Assembly: GCF_001665785.1 (NCBI RefSeq)
Contig: NZ_LZSO01000001.1
Span: 1 to 64,000 of the forward strand
DNA: 64,000 bases
From: Mycolicibacterium peregrinum
Lineage (GTDB): Bacteria > Actinomycetota > Actinomycetes > Mycobacteriales > Mycobacteriaceae
Reading direction: 5' to 3'
A program made the translations under genes and the position numbers. Position 1 is the first letter of the stretch. Every line of letters begins with the position of its first letter. The notes under the pieces are model-generated. The model ran no database searches. It was not told where the DNA came from and was given only the letters and a program-made list of their open reading frames with translations. Positions 8,417-18,072 of this stretch are shown piece after piece.

Positions 8417-9352
8417 ATGCCAGTGTCCATCGGTCTCATGCTGCCCAGCCGCGAAACCGCGATGACCGGCCGCCACGATGCGCCCGGACTGATCGCATTC
8501 GCCCGCGTCGCCGAGGAATCAGGATTCGACTCGTTATGGACAGGTGATTCCGTGTTGGCCCGCCCCCGGGTGGATCCACTGACATTGCTTGCCGCCGTAG
8601 GTGTCACCACCTCCCGTATCTCGCTCGGCACCGCAGCGTTGATCGGACCACTGCGTCCGCCATTGCTGACCTCGGCGCAGGCCGCCACGGTCGATCAGCT
8701 GTCGGGCGGCCGACTGATCCTCGGACTGGGTTCTGGATCCCCCGTGCCGGAAAGTCGCCGTGAATTCGACGCAATGGCTATGCCGTTCAGCGATCGAGCC
8801 CGGCGACTCGACGAGGCCGCACAGCTGTGGCGGCGGGCCTGGAACGGCGGAGGTCGGTTCAGCGGCCAGTACTGGCAGATCGACCGCCTCGACAGTGCCC
8901 TGCCGCCCGCACGAGCGGGCGGCCCACCGCTGTGGTTGGCCGGCGGCGACTCCGAACGGGTCATCGCACGCGTGGCCGAACGCTATGACGGGTGGCTGCC
9001 CTACCTGCCCGACGCCGGAGCGTACCGACGGGCCTGGACCCGCATCGGCGAGCTGACCGCACGTCCCATCACACCCGCGCTGTACGCCACGGTGTGTGTC
9101 GACGCCGACCGCAGGCGGGCACGCGACACGCTCGACGCCTACACCCGGGCCTACTACCGCCAGCCGTTGGCGGCGATGAGCACGTTCCAGGCGTTCTGCG
9201 GCGGTTCCGCACAAGAATGCGCGGACTGGCTGGCGGGCTATGTCGACGCCGGGGCGCGCCACCTGGTCCTGCGGATCGGCGCGCTGGATCCGCATCCGCA
9301 GATGGTGGCCCGAGACCTTTTGCCCCTCCTGCGTCAGGCCGGCAATTCGTGA
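8417..9352 (+). CDS. LLM-class (luciferase-like) F420-dependent oxidoreductase
   Basis: 311 residues. MPVSIGLMLPSRE, ARVAEESGFDSLWTGDSV, TSRISLGTAAL and VDQLSGGRLILGLGSG are the conserved TIM-barrel signatures of the luciferase-like monooxygenase family; in mycobacteria most members use F420. The substrate is unknown. It follows the methyltransferase by 63 bp in the same direction and may share its transcript. The 3' end overlaps the convergent MerR gene by 19 bp. Confidence 0.82.
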   Translation: MPVSIGLMLPSRETAMTGRHDAPGLIAFARVAEESGFDSLWTGDSVLARPRVDPLTLLAAVGVTTSRISLGTAALIGPLRPPLLTSAQAATVDQLSGGRLILGLGSGSPVPESRREFDAMAMPFSDRARRLDEAAQLWRRAWNGGGRFSGQYWQIDRLDSALPPARAGGPPLWLAGGDSERVIARVAERYDGWLPYLPDAGAYRRAWTRIGELTARPITPALYATVCVDADRRRARDTLDAYTRAYYRQPLAAMSTFQAFCGGSAQECADWLAGYVDAGARHLVLRIGALDPHPQMVARDLLPLLRQAGNS

Positions 9353-9723
9353 TGAATCCCGCACGTGCACAACTCGATTGACGGGCACGTGCATCGCATC
9401 CCCCACTCGATGATGGCCCGCGCCCGCGCCAGCGACTCCAGTTGCTCGTCGATCTCGGCCAATTTGGTCTGGGCCAGTTCGCGTGCCAAGGGGCGCCCCG
9501 GGGTGTCGTCCTTGAGCAGTAGCGCGATCTCTGTCAGCGAGAAGCCCGCCGTCTTGCACAACCTGATCACTTCCAGCCGCATCAGGACCGACTCCTGGTA
9601 GCGGCGCTGCCCACCCACACGGTGCGGTGCAGGCAACAAGCCGACCTGCTCGTAGTAGCGCAGGGCGGTCTGGGCGATGCCCGACCGCTGCGTGACGTCT
9701 CCGATGGTCAGCGTCGCGCCCAT
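9334..9723 (-). CDS. MerR family transcriptional regulator with C-terminal CxC pair
   Basis: 129 residues from ATG 9723. LTIGDVTQRSGIAQTALRYYEQVGLLPAPHRVGGQRRY is the standard MerR winged-helix DNA-binding domain, followed by a dimerisation coiled coil (LARELAQTKLAEIDEQLESLARARAI). The C-terminus carries CTCPSIELCTC, four cysteines that could bind a metal, an Fe-S cluster or respond to redox stress, as in SoxR-like members. It is divergent from a PPOX oxidoreductase gene with a perfect palindrome between them, so it probably controls that gene. Confidence 0.88.
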   Translation of the reverse strand: MGATLTIGDVTQRSGIAQTALRYYEQVGLLPAPHRVGGQRRYQESVLMRLEVIRLCKTAGFSLTEIALLLKDDTPGRPLARELAQTKLAEIDEQLESLARARAIIEWGMRCTCPSIELCTCGIHHELPA

Positions 9724-9742
9724 CTGCCCTCCTGCTGCGCTT

Positions 9743-9764
9743 GACTTAGAGTCAACTCTAAGTC
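9743..9764. promoter_or_regulatory. Perfect palindrome, probable MerR operator
   Basis: GACTTAGAGT and its exact reverse complement ACTCTAAGTC are separated by CA. The site lies 19 bp upstream of the MerR start and 13 bp upstream of the oxidoreductase start. TTGACT overlaps the left arm and could be a -35 element, matching the MerR mode of acting inside a promoter spacer. Confidence 0.75.
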
Positions 9765-9777
9765 GTTGACTGGGTAC

Positions 9778-10305
9778 ATGCCACACACCGACTCCACGTT
9801 GGAGACCCTGAGTCACTCCCGGTACGCGCTGCTGCGCAGCTTTCGCCGCGACGGCACCGCAGCAGACACCCCGATCTGGTTCGTGCTCGACGGCCGAACC
9901 GCGTTGTTCCGCACCAAGATCGGCCCGAAGACCCGCAGAATCACGGCACGGCCCGACGTCGAACTGGTGGTCTGCGATCACCGAGGGCGAATCACCGGCA
10001 CCACCTGGCTGACCGGCCAGGCGAGTGTTCTCGCCGGTGAGGACGCCGAACAAGCCAACCGCGCCCTGCACCGGCGCTACGGATGGCAGTGGAACATCAT
10101 GCCGCTACTGAGGATCCCCGGCGTCACCAATGTGCACCGCGACCTTCCGTTGCGGGAGAAAGTACGGCGGGCGCGGGATCGTGCACTGTGGCCCGACAGC
10201 GCGATCGTGAAGATCGACCTGGATGGTCAGCCCAGGCAACCCGGCCCGAGCAACGCCTTGAGGTCACCCATCAACGCCGAGGACGGCGTCACCCGCAGCG
10301 ACTGA
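9778..10305 (+). CDS. PPOX-class F420-dependent oxidoreductase / FMN-binding split barrel
   Basis: 175 residues from ATG 9778. [54 protein letters not shown] is the split beta-barrel signature of the pyridoxamine-oxidase-like F420 enzymes common in mycobacteria. The substrate is unknown; some members reduce quinones or biliverdin. It is probably controlled by the adjacent MerR protein. The last ~79 bp overlap the 3' end of the convergent dnaE1 gene. Confidence 0.78.
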   Translation: MPHTDSTLETLSHSRYALLRSFRRDGTAADTPIWFVLDGRTALFRTKIGPKTRRITARPDVELVVCDHRGRITGTTWLTGQASVLAGEDAEQANRALHRRYGWQWNIMPLLRIPGVTNVHRDLPLREKVRRARDRALWPDSAIVKIDLDGQPRQPGPSNALRSPINAEDGVTRSD

Positions 10306-13300
10306 TCCAGTTCCAGCGTGGTGATCCGTTCACCGCTGATCAGCCGCAGATGCACCTGGGACGTGCCGGGATGGTTGGCCAGCACCTGCTTGAGCGCACT
10401 GACCTTGTCGATGGTGCACTGCCGGGTCGGCAGGCTCACCGCCAACGGCCGGTCGGCCTGGGCGCTGCTGAAGTCGGGTACCACCAGTTCGTGGGCGATC
10501 AGCGAGATCCGGTCATCCCGCGCAGCCACCTTCGCCTTGACCAGTACCACCACGTCGTCGGCGATCTCGTGACCGAACAGTGAGTAGGTCTGCGGGAAGA
10601 ACAGCACCTCGATGCCACCGGTGAGATCTTCCAATTGGGCTGAGGCCCAAGGCAAGCCATTCTTGTTCACCCGACGGTTGACCGAGGCCAGGATGCCGCC
10701 GACCACCACCTGCGCATCGTTGGCGACATCGCCGTCGAGAATCGCCGGAATCTGGGTGTCGACCTGGTTGGCCAACAGGTGGGCAACCCCGTTGAGCGGA
10801 TGGCCGGACACGTACAGCCCCAGCATCTCGCGTTCGAGCGCCAGCTTGTGCTTGTCCTCCCATTCCTCCTCGGGCACGCGGATGGTGAACACCGCGTCGG
10901 TGCCGCCGCCGTCGTCGGCACCGCCGAACAGGTCGAACTGGCCCATCGCCTCGGCCTTCTTGGTCCCGAGCACCGAGTCGACGGCGTCGGTGTGCACCAG
11001 GAACAGCCCCTTGCGGGGGTGGCCGAGCGAATCGAACGCACCCGCCTTCACCAACGACTCGGTGACTTTCTTGTTGCAGGCCGCGATGTCGATCTTGTTG
11101 AGGTAGTCGGAGAAGTCGGCGTACTTACCCTTCTCGGTACGGGTACTGATCAGCGACGCGACGACGTTCGCGCCGACGTTGCGGATCGCGCCGAGGCCGA
11201 AGCGGATGTCATCGCCCACCGAGGCGAAGTTCTGCACCGATTCGTTGACGTCGGGCGGCAGGACCGTGATGCCGAGACGCCGGCAGTCGGCGAGGTACAC
11301 CGCCGCCTTGTCCTTGTCGTCACCGACCGAGGTGAGCAGACCAGCCATGTACTCGGCGGGATAGTTCGCCTTGAGGTAGGCCGTCCAGTAGGAAACCAGG
11401 CCGTAGCCGGCCGCGTGAGACTTGTTGAACGCATAACCGGCGAACGGAAGAATGGTGTCCCACAAGGCTTTCACCGCGGCCTCGGAGAACCCGTTGGCGG
11501 TCATGCCTTCCTTGAAGCCCTTGTACTCGGCTTCGAGCACCTCAAGCTTCTTCTTACCCATGGCCTTACGGAGCGCGTCGGCCTTACCCATGGTGTAGGA
11601 GGCGACCTTCTGCGCGATGAACATGATCTGCTCTTGGTAGACGATCAGGCCGTAAGTCTCGGCGAGGATCTCCTTGAGCGGCTCTTCGAGCTCAGGATGG
11701 ATGGGCTTGATGGCCTGGCGGCCGTTCTTACGGTCCGCGTAGTCGTTGTGCGCGTTCATGCCCATCGGGCCGGGGCGGTACAGCGCGAGGACCGCGACGA
11801 TGTCGTTGAACCCGGTGGGCTGCATCCGGCGGAGCAGGTCACGCATGGCACTGCCGTCCAGCTGGAACACGCCGAGGGTGTCGCCACGGCCCAGGAGTTC
11901 ATAGGCCGCCGGATCATCGAAAGGCAACGTGTCCAGGTCGAGGTCGATACCGCGGTTCGCTTTGATGTTCTCGATGCAGTCGCCGATGATCGTCAGGTTC
12001 CGCAGGCCCAGGAAGTCCATCTTCAGCAGGCCGATGGCCTCGCACGACGGATAGTCCCAGCCGGTGATGATGGCGCCGTCCTGCGGCCGCTTCCACAGCG
12101 GGATCGCGTCGACCAGCGGCTCGGAACTCATGATGACCGCGCAGGCGTGCACGCCCGCGTTACGCACCAGGCCCTCCAGACCGCGCGCCGTCTCGAAGAT
12201 GGTTCGCACATCCGGATCGGTGTCGATCAGGGCGCGGACCTCGGCGGCCTCCTTGTACCGCTCATGGTTCGGATCGGTGATCCCCGACACCGGGATGTCC
12301 TTGGCCATGATCGGCGGCGGCAGCGCCTTGGTGATGCGGTCGGCGATCGCGAAACCAGGTTGGCCGTAATGCACGCGGGCCGAGTCCTTCAGCGCCGCTT
12401 TGGTTTTGATCGTACCGAAGGTGATGACCTGCGCCACCCGGTCGCTGCCCCACTTGTTGGCCGCGTACCGCAGCATCTCGCCGCGGCGGCGGTCGTCGAA
12501 GTCGATGTCGATATCAGGTGCGGAGGGTCGTTCCGGGTTGAGGAACCGCTCGAACAGCAGGCCGTGCGGGATGGGGTCGATGTTGGTGATGCCCATCGCG
12601 TACGCCACGAGCGACCCTGCAGCCGAGCCACGGCCCGGCCCCACCCGGATGCCGACCGAACGGGCGTAGTTGATCAGGTCGGCCACGATCAGGAAGTACG
12701 ACGGGAAACCCTTGTCGCAGATGACCTTGATCTCGTAGGCCGCACGGTCGGTGTACTCGGCGGGTACGGCGCCTCCACGGAACCGCCGGTTCAGCCCCTC
12801 CGTCACCTCGTGCGTCAGCCACGATGCCTGGTCGTGGCCGTCGGGCACCGGGAACACCGGCATGCGGTCGGTGGGCGCCCACACGTCGGCATAGGACTGC
12901 ACCCGCTCGCCGATCAGGACCGTGGAATCACACGCGCCCGGAACCTGCGAATCCCACAGGGCCCGCATCTCTTCAGCCGATTTGAGGAAGTAGCCGTCGC
13001 CGTCGAACTTGAATCGGTTCGGGTCCGACAGGGTCTTGCCCGTCTGGATGCACAGCAGGGCCTCGTGGTTCTGCGAGGCCTCACGTGTCACGTAGTGGCA
13101 GTCGTTGGTGGCGAGCGGCGGAATGTTGAGCTTCTGCCCGATCTCCAGCAGGCCCTCACGAACCCGGCGCTCGATGTCGAGACCGTGGTCCATCAACTCC
13201 AGGAAGAAGTTCTCGGGGCCGAAGATCTCGCGCCATTTGGCAGCCGCCTCCAGCGCCTCCTGGCGGTGGCCGAGCCGGAGCCGGGTCTGCACCTCACCGG

Positions 13301-13775
13301 ACGGGCAACCGGTGGTCGCGATGATGCCCTCGGCATGCTCGGCGATGATCTCGGCATCCATGCGCGACCACTTGCCGAGCTGACCTTCGAACGACGCCAG
13401 CGAGGACAGCTTGAAGAGGTTGCGCAGACCGGTGGCGTTCTCGGCGACCATGGTCATGTGCGTGTAGGCGCCGCTGCCCGAGACGTCGTCACTCTTCTGG
13501 CTCGGGTCGCCCCACTGGACCCGTTTGGTATCGAATCGAGAAGCGGGAGCGATGTACGCCTCGATGCCGATGATCGGTTTGATGCCGGCCTTGGTTGCCG
13601 AGTTGTAGAACTCACTGGCGCCGAACATGTTGCCGTGGTCGGTCATACCGATCGCCGGCATGCCCAGCCGCTGGGCCTCGGCCAGCATCGGCGTGATCTT
13701 CGCAGCCCCATCCAGCATCGAGTACTCGGTGTGGTTGTGCAGGTGTACGAAGGACCCCGAAGATGAACCGCTCAT
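10227..13775 (-). CDS. dnaE1: DNA polymerase III alpha subunit, DnaE1
   Basis: 1182 residues, the replicative polymerase. The N-terminal PHP domain begins [18 protein letters not shown] and contains MTDHGNMFG; mycobacterial DnaE1 PHP domains carry the proofreading exonuclease. Palm aspartates are in [17 protein letters not shown]. The fingers, beta-clamp-binding region, and the OB fold near the C-terminus ([18 protein letters not shown]) follow in the normal order. Length and domains are complete. Equivalent to Rv1547. Confidence 0.97.
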   Translation of the reverse strand: MSGSSSGSFVHLHNHTEYSMLDGAAKITPMLAEAQRLGMPAIGMTDHGNMFGASEFYNSATKAGIKPIIGIEAYIAPASRFDTKRVQWGDPSQKSDDVSGSGAYTHMTMVAENATGLRNLFKLSSLASFEGQLGKWSRMDAEIIAEHAEGIIATTGCPSGEVQTRLRLGHRQEALEAAAKWREIFGPENFFLELMDHGLDIERRVREGLLEIGQKLNIPPLATNDCHYVTREASQNHEALLCIQTGKTLSDPNRFKFDGDGYFLKSAEEMRALWDSQVPGACDSTVLIGERVQSYADVWAPTDRMPVFPVPDGHDQASWLTHEVTEGLNRRFRGGAVPAEYTDRAAYEIKVICDKGFPSYFLIVADLINYARSVGIRVGPGRGSAAGSLVAYAMGITNIDPIPHGLLFERFLNPERPSAPDIDIDFDDRRRGEMLRYAANKWGSDRVAQVITFGTIKTKAALKDSARVHYGQPGFAIADRITKALPPPIMAKDIPVSGITDPNHERYKEAAEVRALIDTDPDVRTIFETARGLEGLVRNAGVHACAVIMSSEPLVDAIPLWKRPQDGAIITGWDYPSCEAIGLLKMDFLGLRNLTIIGDCIENIKANRGIDLDLDTLPFDDPAAYELLGRGDTLGVFQLDGSAMRDLLRRMQPTGFNDIVAVLALYRPGPMGMNAHNDYADRKNGRQAIKPIHPELEEPLKEILAETYGLIVYQEQIMFIAQKVASYTMGKADALRKAMGKKKLEVLEAEYKGFKEGMTANGFSEAAVKALWDTILPFAGYAFNKSHAAGYGLVSYWTAYLKANYPAEYMAGLLTSVGDDKDKAAVYLADCRRLGITVLPPDVNESVQNFASVGDDIRFGLGAIRNVGANVVASLISTRTEKGKYADFSDYLNKIDIAACNKKVTESLVKAGAFDSLGHPRKGLFLVHTDAVDSVLGTKKAEAMGQFDLFGGADDGGGTDAVFTIRVPEEEWEDKHKLALEREMLGLYVSGHPLNGVAHLLANQVDTQIPAILDGDVANDAQVVVGGILASVNRRVNKNGLPWASAQLEDLTGGIEVLFFPQTYSLFGHEIADDVVVLVKAKVAARDDRISLIAHELVVPDFSSAQADRPLAVSLPTRQCTIDKVSALKQVLANHPGTSQVHLRLISGERITTLELDQSLRVTPSSALMGDLKALLGPGCLG

Positions 13776-13845
13776 AGGATGGCCAGTCTATTGCCGACCA
13801 CCGACACCCTCCGGGCGTGTCGCCACGCGTGTCTGCGCCGGGGTT

Positions 13846-14490
13846 TCAGCGATCACGATCAGTGATTGACAGCAACCCATTTCCGATCACCTTGTGCAGT
13901 TGCTTGGCTATCGCCGGCACATCAACCGGCCGACCCTGCCAGCCACTGTAGGCACCTACTCCCCACATCATCGCGTACAGCAGTTCGACCAGGGTCGCCG
14001 GCTCGGTGTGCGGGGGCAACTCGCGTCGGGCGATCGCCTCGGCGACCACCTCGCCGAGGAACCCGCGGGTGGCCGCGACGGTAGCGGCGGGCAGGCCCGG
14101 ATGCCGGTAGGCCTCAAGCCGCGCATTGGCCAGGAACCCGACCACCGCCTGGTCCCGATGCCACACCGTCACCACCGCATCGATGTAGGCATGCAACCGA
14201 TCCAACGTTCCTTCATGCTGTTTCGCCACACGAACGCATGAAACGACGACGTCGTGCGCCTGCTGGAGCAGTGCGCGGTAGAGCTCTTCGCGACTGGCGA
14301 AGTAGTAGTTGAGGGTCGGACGGCTCAGACCACTGCGATTCGCGATCTGTTGGAATGTCGCGGCCGCGTAGCCGCGTTCGTTGATGACTTCATAGGCCGC
14401 GTGCAGGATGCGTTCACGGGTTTGCGCAGCGTCGGCGCCAACCGGCCTACCGGGCCGACGAGCGGCCCGAGGCCCGCTTCGCACAGTCAT
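13846..14490 (-). CDS. TetR family transcriptional regulator
   Basis: 214 residues. The N-terminal helix-turn-helix TRERILHAAYEVINERGYAAATFQQIANRSGLSRPTLNYYFASREELYRALL is typical of TetR. The C-terminal ligand domain is of the TetR_C type and gives no ligand clue. It starts at ATG 14490 and ends 70 bp before the dnaE1 start, reading in the same direction. No obvious divergent target gene is adjacent. Confidence 0.9.
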   Translation of the reverse strand: MTVRSGPRAARRPGRPVGADAAQTRERILHAAYEVINERGYAAATFQQIANRSGLSRPTLNYYFASREELYRALLQQAHDVVVSCVRVAKQHEGTLDRLHAYIDAVVTVWHRDQAVVGFLANARLEAYRHPGLPAATVAATRGFLGEVVAEAIARRELPPHTEPATLVELLYAMMWGVGAYSGWQGRPVDVPAIAKQLHKVIGNGLLSITDRDR

Positions 14491-14558
14491 TCAGCAAACA
14501 CTATGACATTGCCAGAATGACGTCAAAAGATGCGTTCGCAAATAGTCGCCCGGATGGG

Positions 14559-15887
14559 TCACCACCCCGGTCCGGTGTGGCCGGTCGATCGGAGACCCAT
14601 CAGCCGTCCGGCCAAATAGGTCCGCACCGCATCGTCGGCGGTCAATTCGATGGCGCGGCGGTATGCCGCGGCCGCCTCGTCAACCCGTCCAGCCCCGGCG
14701 AGGAGGTGCCCGCGGGTGACCCACGCCGGCTGAAACGCGGCGGCCGAGCGGTCGGTGATCGTGTCGAGAGTGCGCAGTCCGGCGTCAGGACCGTCGATTT
14801 CGCCGTCCAAGGCCGCCAACGCCACGGCGGCACCCAACGACGGCCCGACCCGCATCAGCGCCCGATACAACTTACGCAGTACATGCCGGTCGACTTCAGG
14901 TGCGCAGTGCGCCGATTGAATCGCCGCCTCGTACTGGAACCGGCCCGGACGCTCGAAGCCGTGTGCACGGGCCAGCAGGCGTTCCCCTCGCGCGCACAGC
15001 TCGGCGTCCCACCGGTCCCGGCGCTGCTCGTCCAGCGCGACGAAGTTGCCGTCCGGGCCGAGGCGCGCCGGGCGCCTCGCCTCACACAGACACATCAGTG
15101 CCGCCAGGCCCAGAACCTCGGGCTCGTCGGGCAACAACTCGACGAGCACCATGGCCAGGTGCAGGGCCTCGGACGACAGCGATTCGATGGCCGATGCCTG
15201 CGGGACCGACAGCCAGTCGATCGAGTAGGCGCCGTATACCGCTTCGAGTACCTCGGGTAGACGTGCGTCGAGGTCGGCACGCTCCGGTGAGGTGAACGGG
15301 ATTCCGGTGTCACGAATGCGCTTCTTGGCCCGCACCAGCCGTTGCGCCATGGTGGCGGGGGCGACCGCGAAGGCCGAGGCGATGGCGGCGGCGTCCACCC
15401 CCAGAACCGTCTGCAGCATCAACGGGGTACGGATGTCGGCGGCGATGGCCGGGTGGGCGCACACCAGCATGAGTTCGAGCCGACGATCGGGAATCACCGC
15501 GGGGTCCGCCATCTCCCAGGCGTGGTCGTGGTCCTCGGTCCATGGCCCGGCCAGTCGGTAGGCGAGTGATTTCCACATGTCTCGCAGTCGGTTTCGCGCC
15601 ACGGTCACCAACCACGCCTCAGGATTGACCGGAACGCCGTCGCGTGGCCACCGTTGCAGGGCACGTTCGAGCGCGTCGGCCAAGGCGTCCTCGGCCGCGG
15701 CGATGTCGCGGCTCTGGGCGGCCAGCAGCGCAAGCAGTCGGCCGTAGGACCGGCCGACCACCTCCGCCAGGCGCGCCGAGACCGGTGTGTTCAGGGCGCG
15801 TACCAGCCTTGGCCACTGCGATAGGTCACGGCGACGGGTCTGATCTCGATCGAACCCCACGCCGCAGCGGGGCATTTCGCCGCCCAC
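14559..15887 (-). CDS. ECF sigma factor, ECF42-type with TPR-like C-terminal extension
   Basis: Up to 442 residues. Sigma region 2 is seen in VGRSYGRLLALLAAQSRDIAAAEDALADALERALQRWP and NPEAWLVTVARNRLRDMWKSL. Region 4 is DAAAIASAFAVAPATMAQRLVRAKKRIRD. A long C-terminal helical extension (residues ~210-440) with TPR-like helices ends AAAAYRRAIELTADDAVRTYLAGRL. These traits, plus the DGPF-motif partner immediately upstream, define the ECF42 group, which has no classical anti-sigma factor. The start is uncertain: ATG 15887 and ATG 15875 lie inside the DGPF gene and a GTG at 15860 is another option; the conserved region begins only near 15800. Confidence 0.85.
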   Translation of the reverse strand: MGGEMPRCGVGFDRDQTRRRDLSQWPRLVRALNTPVSARLAEVVGRSYGRLLALLAAQSRDIAAAEDALADALERALQRWPRDGVPVNPEAWLVTVARNRLRDMWKSLAYRLAGPWTEDHDHAWEMADPAVIPDRRLELMLVCAHPAIAADIRTPLMLQTVLGVDAAAIASAFAVAPATMAQRLVRAKKRIRDTGIPFTSPERADLDARLPEVLEAVYGAYSIDWLSVPQASAIESLSSEALHLAMVLVELLPDEPEVLGLAALMCLCEARRPARLGPDGNFVALDEQRRDRWDAELCARGERLLARAHGFERPGRFQYEAAIQSAHCAPEVDRHVLRKLYRALMRVGPSLGAAVALAALDGEIDGPDAGLRTLDTITDRSAAAFQPAWVTRGHLLAGAGRVDEAAAAYRRAIELTADDAVRTYLAGRLMGLRSTGHTGPGW

Positions 15888-16168
15888 GCCAATGCCGCAT
15901 CGAGATCGGGCACGTCGATCACGAACACGCCGCCCAACCGTTCCCTGGTGTCGGCGAACGGGCCGTCCTGGATCTCGGCGGCACCGGTGCGTGCGGTGTA
16001 GGTCGTGGAGGCCGACGCTGACTGGAGTACCTGTGTCCCGATGAGCACTCCGGCGGCGTCAAGATCGTCGGCATAGCGGGCGAATGCGGCCCGCGCCGGT
16101 TCCATGTCCTCATCGCTCAGACCCGCCTCCGGGCCCTCCTGATAATGCATGAGTAGGCAGTACTGCAC
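15791..16168 (-). CDS. YCII-related DGPF-motif protein, ECF42 partner
   Basis: 125 residues from GTG 16168 with GGAGG six bases upstream. Residues around 67-70 read DGPF, followed by ADTRERLGGVFVIDVPDLDAALAWAAKCP, the COG3795/YCII signature. Such dimeric ferredoxin-fold proteins are encoded next to ECF42 sigma factors and may act as sensors or targets. The 3' end overlaps the sigma frame, indicating co-transcription and probable coupling. Confidence 0.87.
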   Translation of the reverse strand: MQYCLLMHYQEGPEAGLSDEDMEPARAAFARYADDLDAAGVLIGTQVLQSASASTTYTARTGAAEIQDGPFADTRERLGGVFVIDVPDLDAALAWAAKCPAAAWGSIEIRPVAVTYRSGQGWYAP

Positions 16169-16198
16169 GGTGTCCTCCCGGTTTCGGTTTTCAGCCTG

Positions 16199-17146
16199 TC
16201 ACCGTGATGACGATTCCGGTTGCACCTGATCGACAAAGTCGGCCGGAACCTCTGCCTGTTTTTTGCGCAGCGCTCCGACGGTCATGATCACCAACGCCAC
16301 CCAGATCAGGGTGAAACCGATCCACCGGCCCAACGGCATCGGCTCGTGGCCGATGAACACACCCCAGGCCATCTGCAGCCCAGGGTTGAGATAGAACAAC
16401 AGGCCCAGTGTCACCATCGGGAGTCGCTGTGCTGCCGCGGCGAACAGCAGCAGCGGGACTGCGGTGACCGGCCCGGCGAGCAACAACAGCAGCGCGTGCC
16501 AGGTGCCGTGATCGAGGAAGTTTCCCCGGCCCAGCACCTCGAGCGTGATCACATAACCGGCCGCGAAGGGAAGCGCCAGCAGTGTCTCTACGGCCACGCT
16601 CACTCTCGGGTCGGCCTGCACCACCTTCTTGATCAGGCCATACACGCCGAAGGACAGCGCGAGCACGACCGCAATGTAGGGCGGCGCGCCCAGCTCGACG
16701 GTCAGGATCACCACTGCGACGAGTGCGAGCACCAAGGCGGCCGCCTGCCATCGGCTGATCCGTTCGCGGAACACCAGCACGCCCAGCAGCACGCTCACCA
16801 GGGGATTGATGAAGTAGCCGAGAGCGGCGTCCACGACGTGGCCGGTGGTCACGGCATAGATGTAGGTCCCCCAGTTGGCGGAGATCAACGCGGCGGCCAC
16901 CAACAGCTGTAGCCAGGTCTTCAGCGTCAAGCTGCGGAGGTCACCGAGCCGCCGGGCCACCGCGAGCACCAGCAGCAGGAACACCGCGCTCCACACGATG
17001 CGGTGGGCCAGTACCTCGGGCGCCCCGGCGGGGAGTAACAACAGGAAGAAGCCGGGGCACAAACCCCACCAGATATAGGCGCCTGCACCGTAGAGCACCC
17101 CGGCGCGGGTGGCGCCGGTCGGCTGCGCAGGCGCTTGCACACCCAC
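16199..17146 (-). CDS. rarD: RarD/EamA family transporter
   Basis: 315 residues with about ten hydrophobic helices arranged as two EamA repeats. GVLYGAGAYIWWGLCPGFFLLL at the start and NPLVSVLLGVLVFRERISRWQ in the middle match the RarD subfamily of drug/metabolite transporters; the physiological substrate is unclear. GTG start at 17146, two bases after the stop of the upstream pseudouridine synthase gene, so it is the third member of the lspA-rluA-rarD unit. Confidence 0.85.
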   Translation of the reverse strand: MGVQAPAQPTGATRAGVLYGAGAYIWWGLCPGFFLLLLPAGAPEVLAHRIVWSAVFLLLVLAVARRLGDLRSLTLKTWLQLLVAAALISANWGTYIYAVTTGHVVDAALGYFINPLVSVLLGVLVFRERISRWQAAALVLALVAVVILTVELGAPPYIAVVLALSFGVYGLIKKVVQADPRVSVAVETLLALPFAAGYVITLEVLGRGNFLDHGTWHALLLLLAGPVTAVPLLLFAAAAQRLPMVTLGLLFYLNPGLQMAWGVFIGHEPMPLGRWIGFTLIWVALVIMTVGALRKKQAEVPADFVDQVQPESSSR

Positions 17147-17148
17147 CG

Positions 17149-18072
17149 CTAGTGGCGGCGCAGAACGTCGAGGGCGGCCTGCAGGTCAGCTGGATACGGA
17201 CTGGTGATCTCGATACGCCGGCCGTCGGCCGGATGGGCGAAGGCCAACGATCGGGCATGCAACCATTGCCGTTCCAGCCCAAGCTTTTTCGCCAACGTAG
17301 GGTCGGCGCCGTAGGTCATGTCGCCGCAACACGGGTGGTGCAGCGCGGAGAAATGCACGCGGATCTGATGTGTGCGGCCCGTCTCCAGGTGGACGTCCAG
17401 CAGGCTGGCGGCCTGGAACGCCTCCAGGGTGTCGTAGTGGGTGATGCTGTGGCGTCCACCCTCGACGACGGCGAATTTCCAGTCGTGACCGCGATGCCGC
17501 CCGATCGGGGCATCGATGGTTCCACTCGACGGATCGGGGTGTCCCTGCACCAGCGCGTGGTACCGCTTGTCCACGGTGCGTTGCTTGAACGCCCGCTTGA
17601 GCGCGGTGTACGCCCGCTCCGACAACGCGACGACCATGACTCCGGAGGTGCCGACGTCGAGCCGGTGCACGATGCCCTGGCGTTCGTGGATTCCCGAGGT
17701 GCTGATCCGGAACCCGGCGGCGGCCAGCCCGCCCAGGACCGTCGGGCCGTGCCACCCCACGGTCGCGTGCGCGGCCACACCCGGCGGTTTGTCCACGGCC
17801 ACGATGTCGTCGTCCGAGTAGAGGATGCCCATGCCCTCGATGTCGACCGGGGTGTTCTCGACCGGTGCGGGCGCCTCAGGAAGCCGAACTTCCAGCCATG
17901 CACCCGCGACGAGTTTGTCGGACTTGGCTGCCGGCGCGCCGTCGATGTCGACACCGCCGTCCTCGGCCATGGCTGCCACCGCGGTACGCGACAACCCCAG
18001 GAGCCGGGCAAGGCCGGCGTCGACCCGCATTCCCGCCAGGCCCTCGGGCACCGGCATCGACCGGGTGGTCAC
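17149..18072 (-). CDS. RluA family pseudouridine synthase (Rv1540-like)
   Basis: 307 residues. An S4 RNA-binding domain spans residues ~10-75 ([31 protein letters not shown]), followed by the catalytic domain with [16 protein letters not shown], in which the aspartate of HRLD is the nucleophile. It isomerises uridine to pseudouridine, probably in 23S rRNA as in RluD; the exact target is inferred. The GTG start shares one base with the TAG stop of lspA. Confidence 0.92.
   Translation of the reverse strand: MTTRSMPVPEGLAGMRVDAGLARLLGLSRTAVAAMAEDGGVDIDGAPAAKSDKLVAGAWLEVRLPEAPAPVENTPVDIEGMGILYSDDDIVAVDKPPGVAAHATVGWHGPTVLGGLAAAGFRISTSGIHERQGIVHRLDVGTSGVMVVALSERAYTALKRAFKQRTVDKRYHALVQGHPDPSSGTIDAPIGRHRGHDWKFAVVEGGRHSITHYDTLEAFQAASLLDVHLETGRTHQIRVHFSALHHPCCGDMTYGADPTLAKKLGLERQWLHARSLAFAHPADGRRIEITSPYPADLQAALDVLRRH

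Noticed and set aside
10779..13766. Uninterrupted ~995-codon frame on the plus strand opposite dnaE1
   Set aside because: It is the exact antisense shadow of a clearly conserved gene; the translation is low-complexity Arg/Val/Gly/His without domains. GC-rich codon bias produces such frames.
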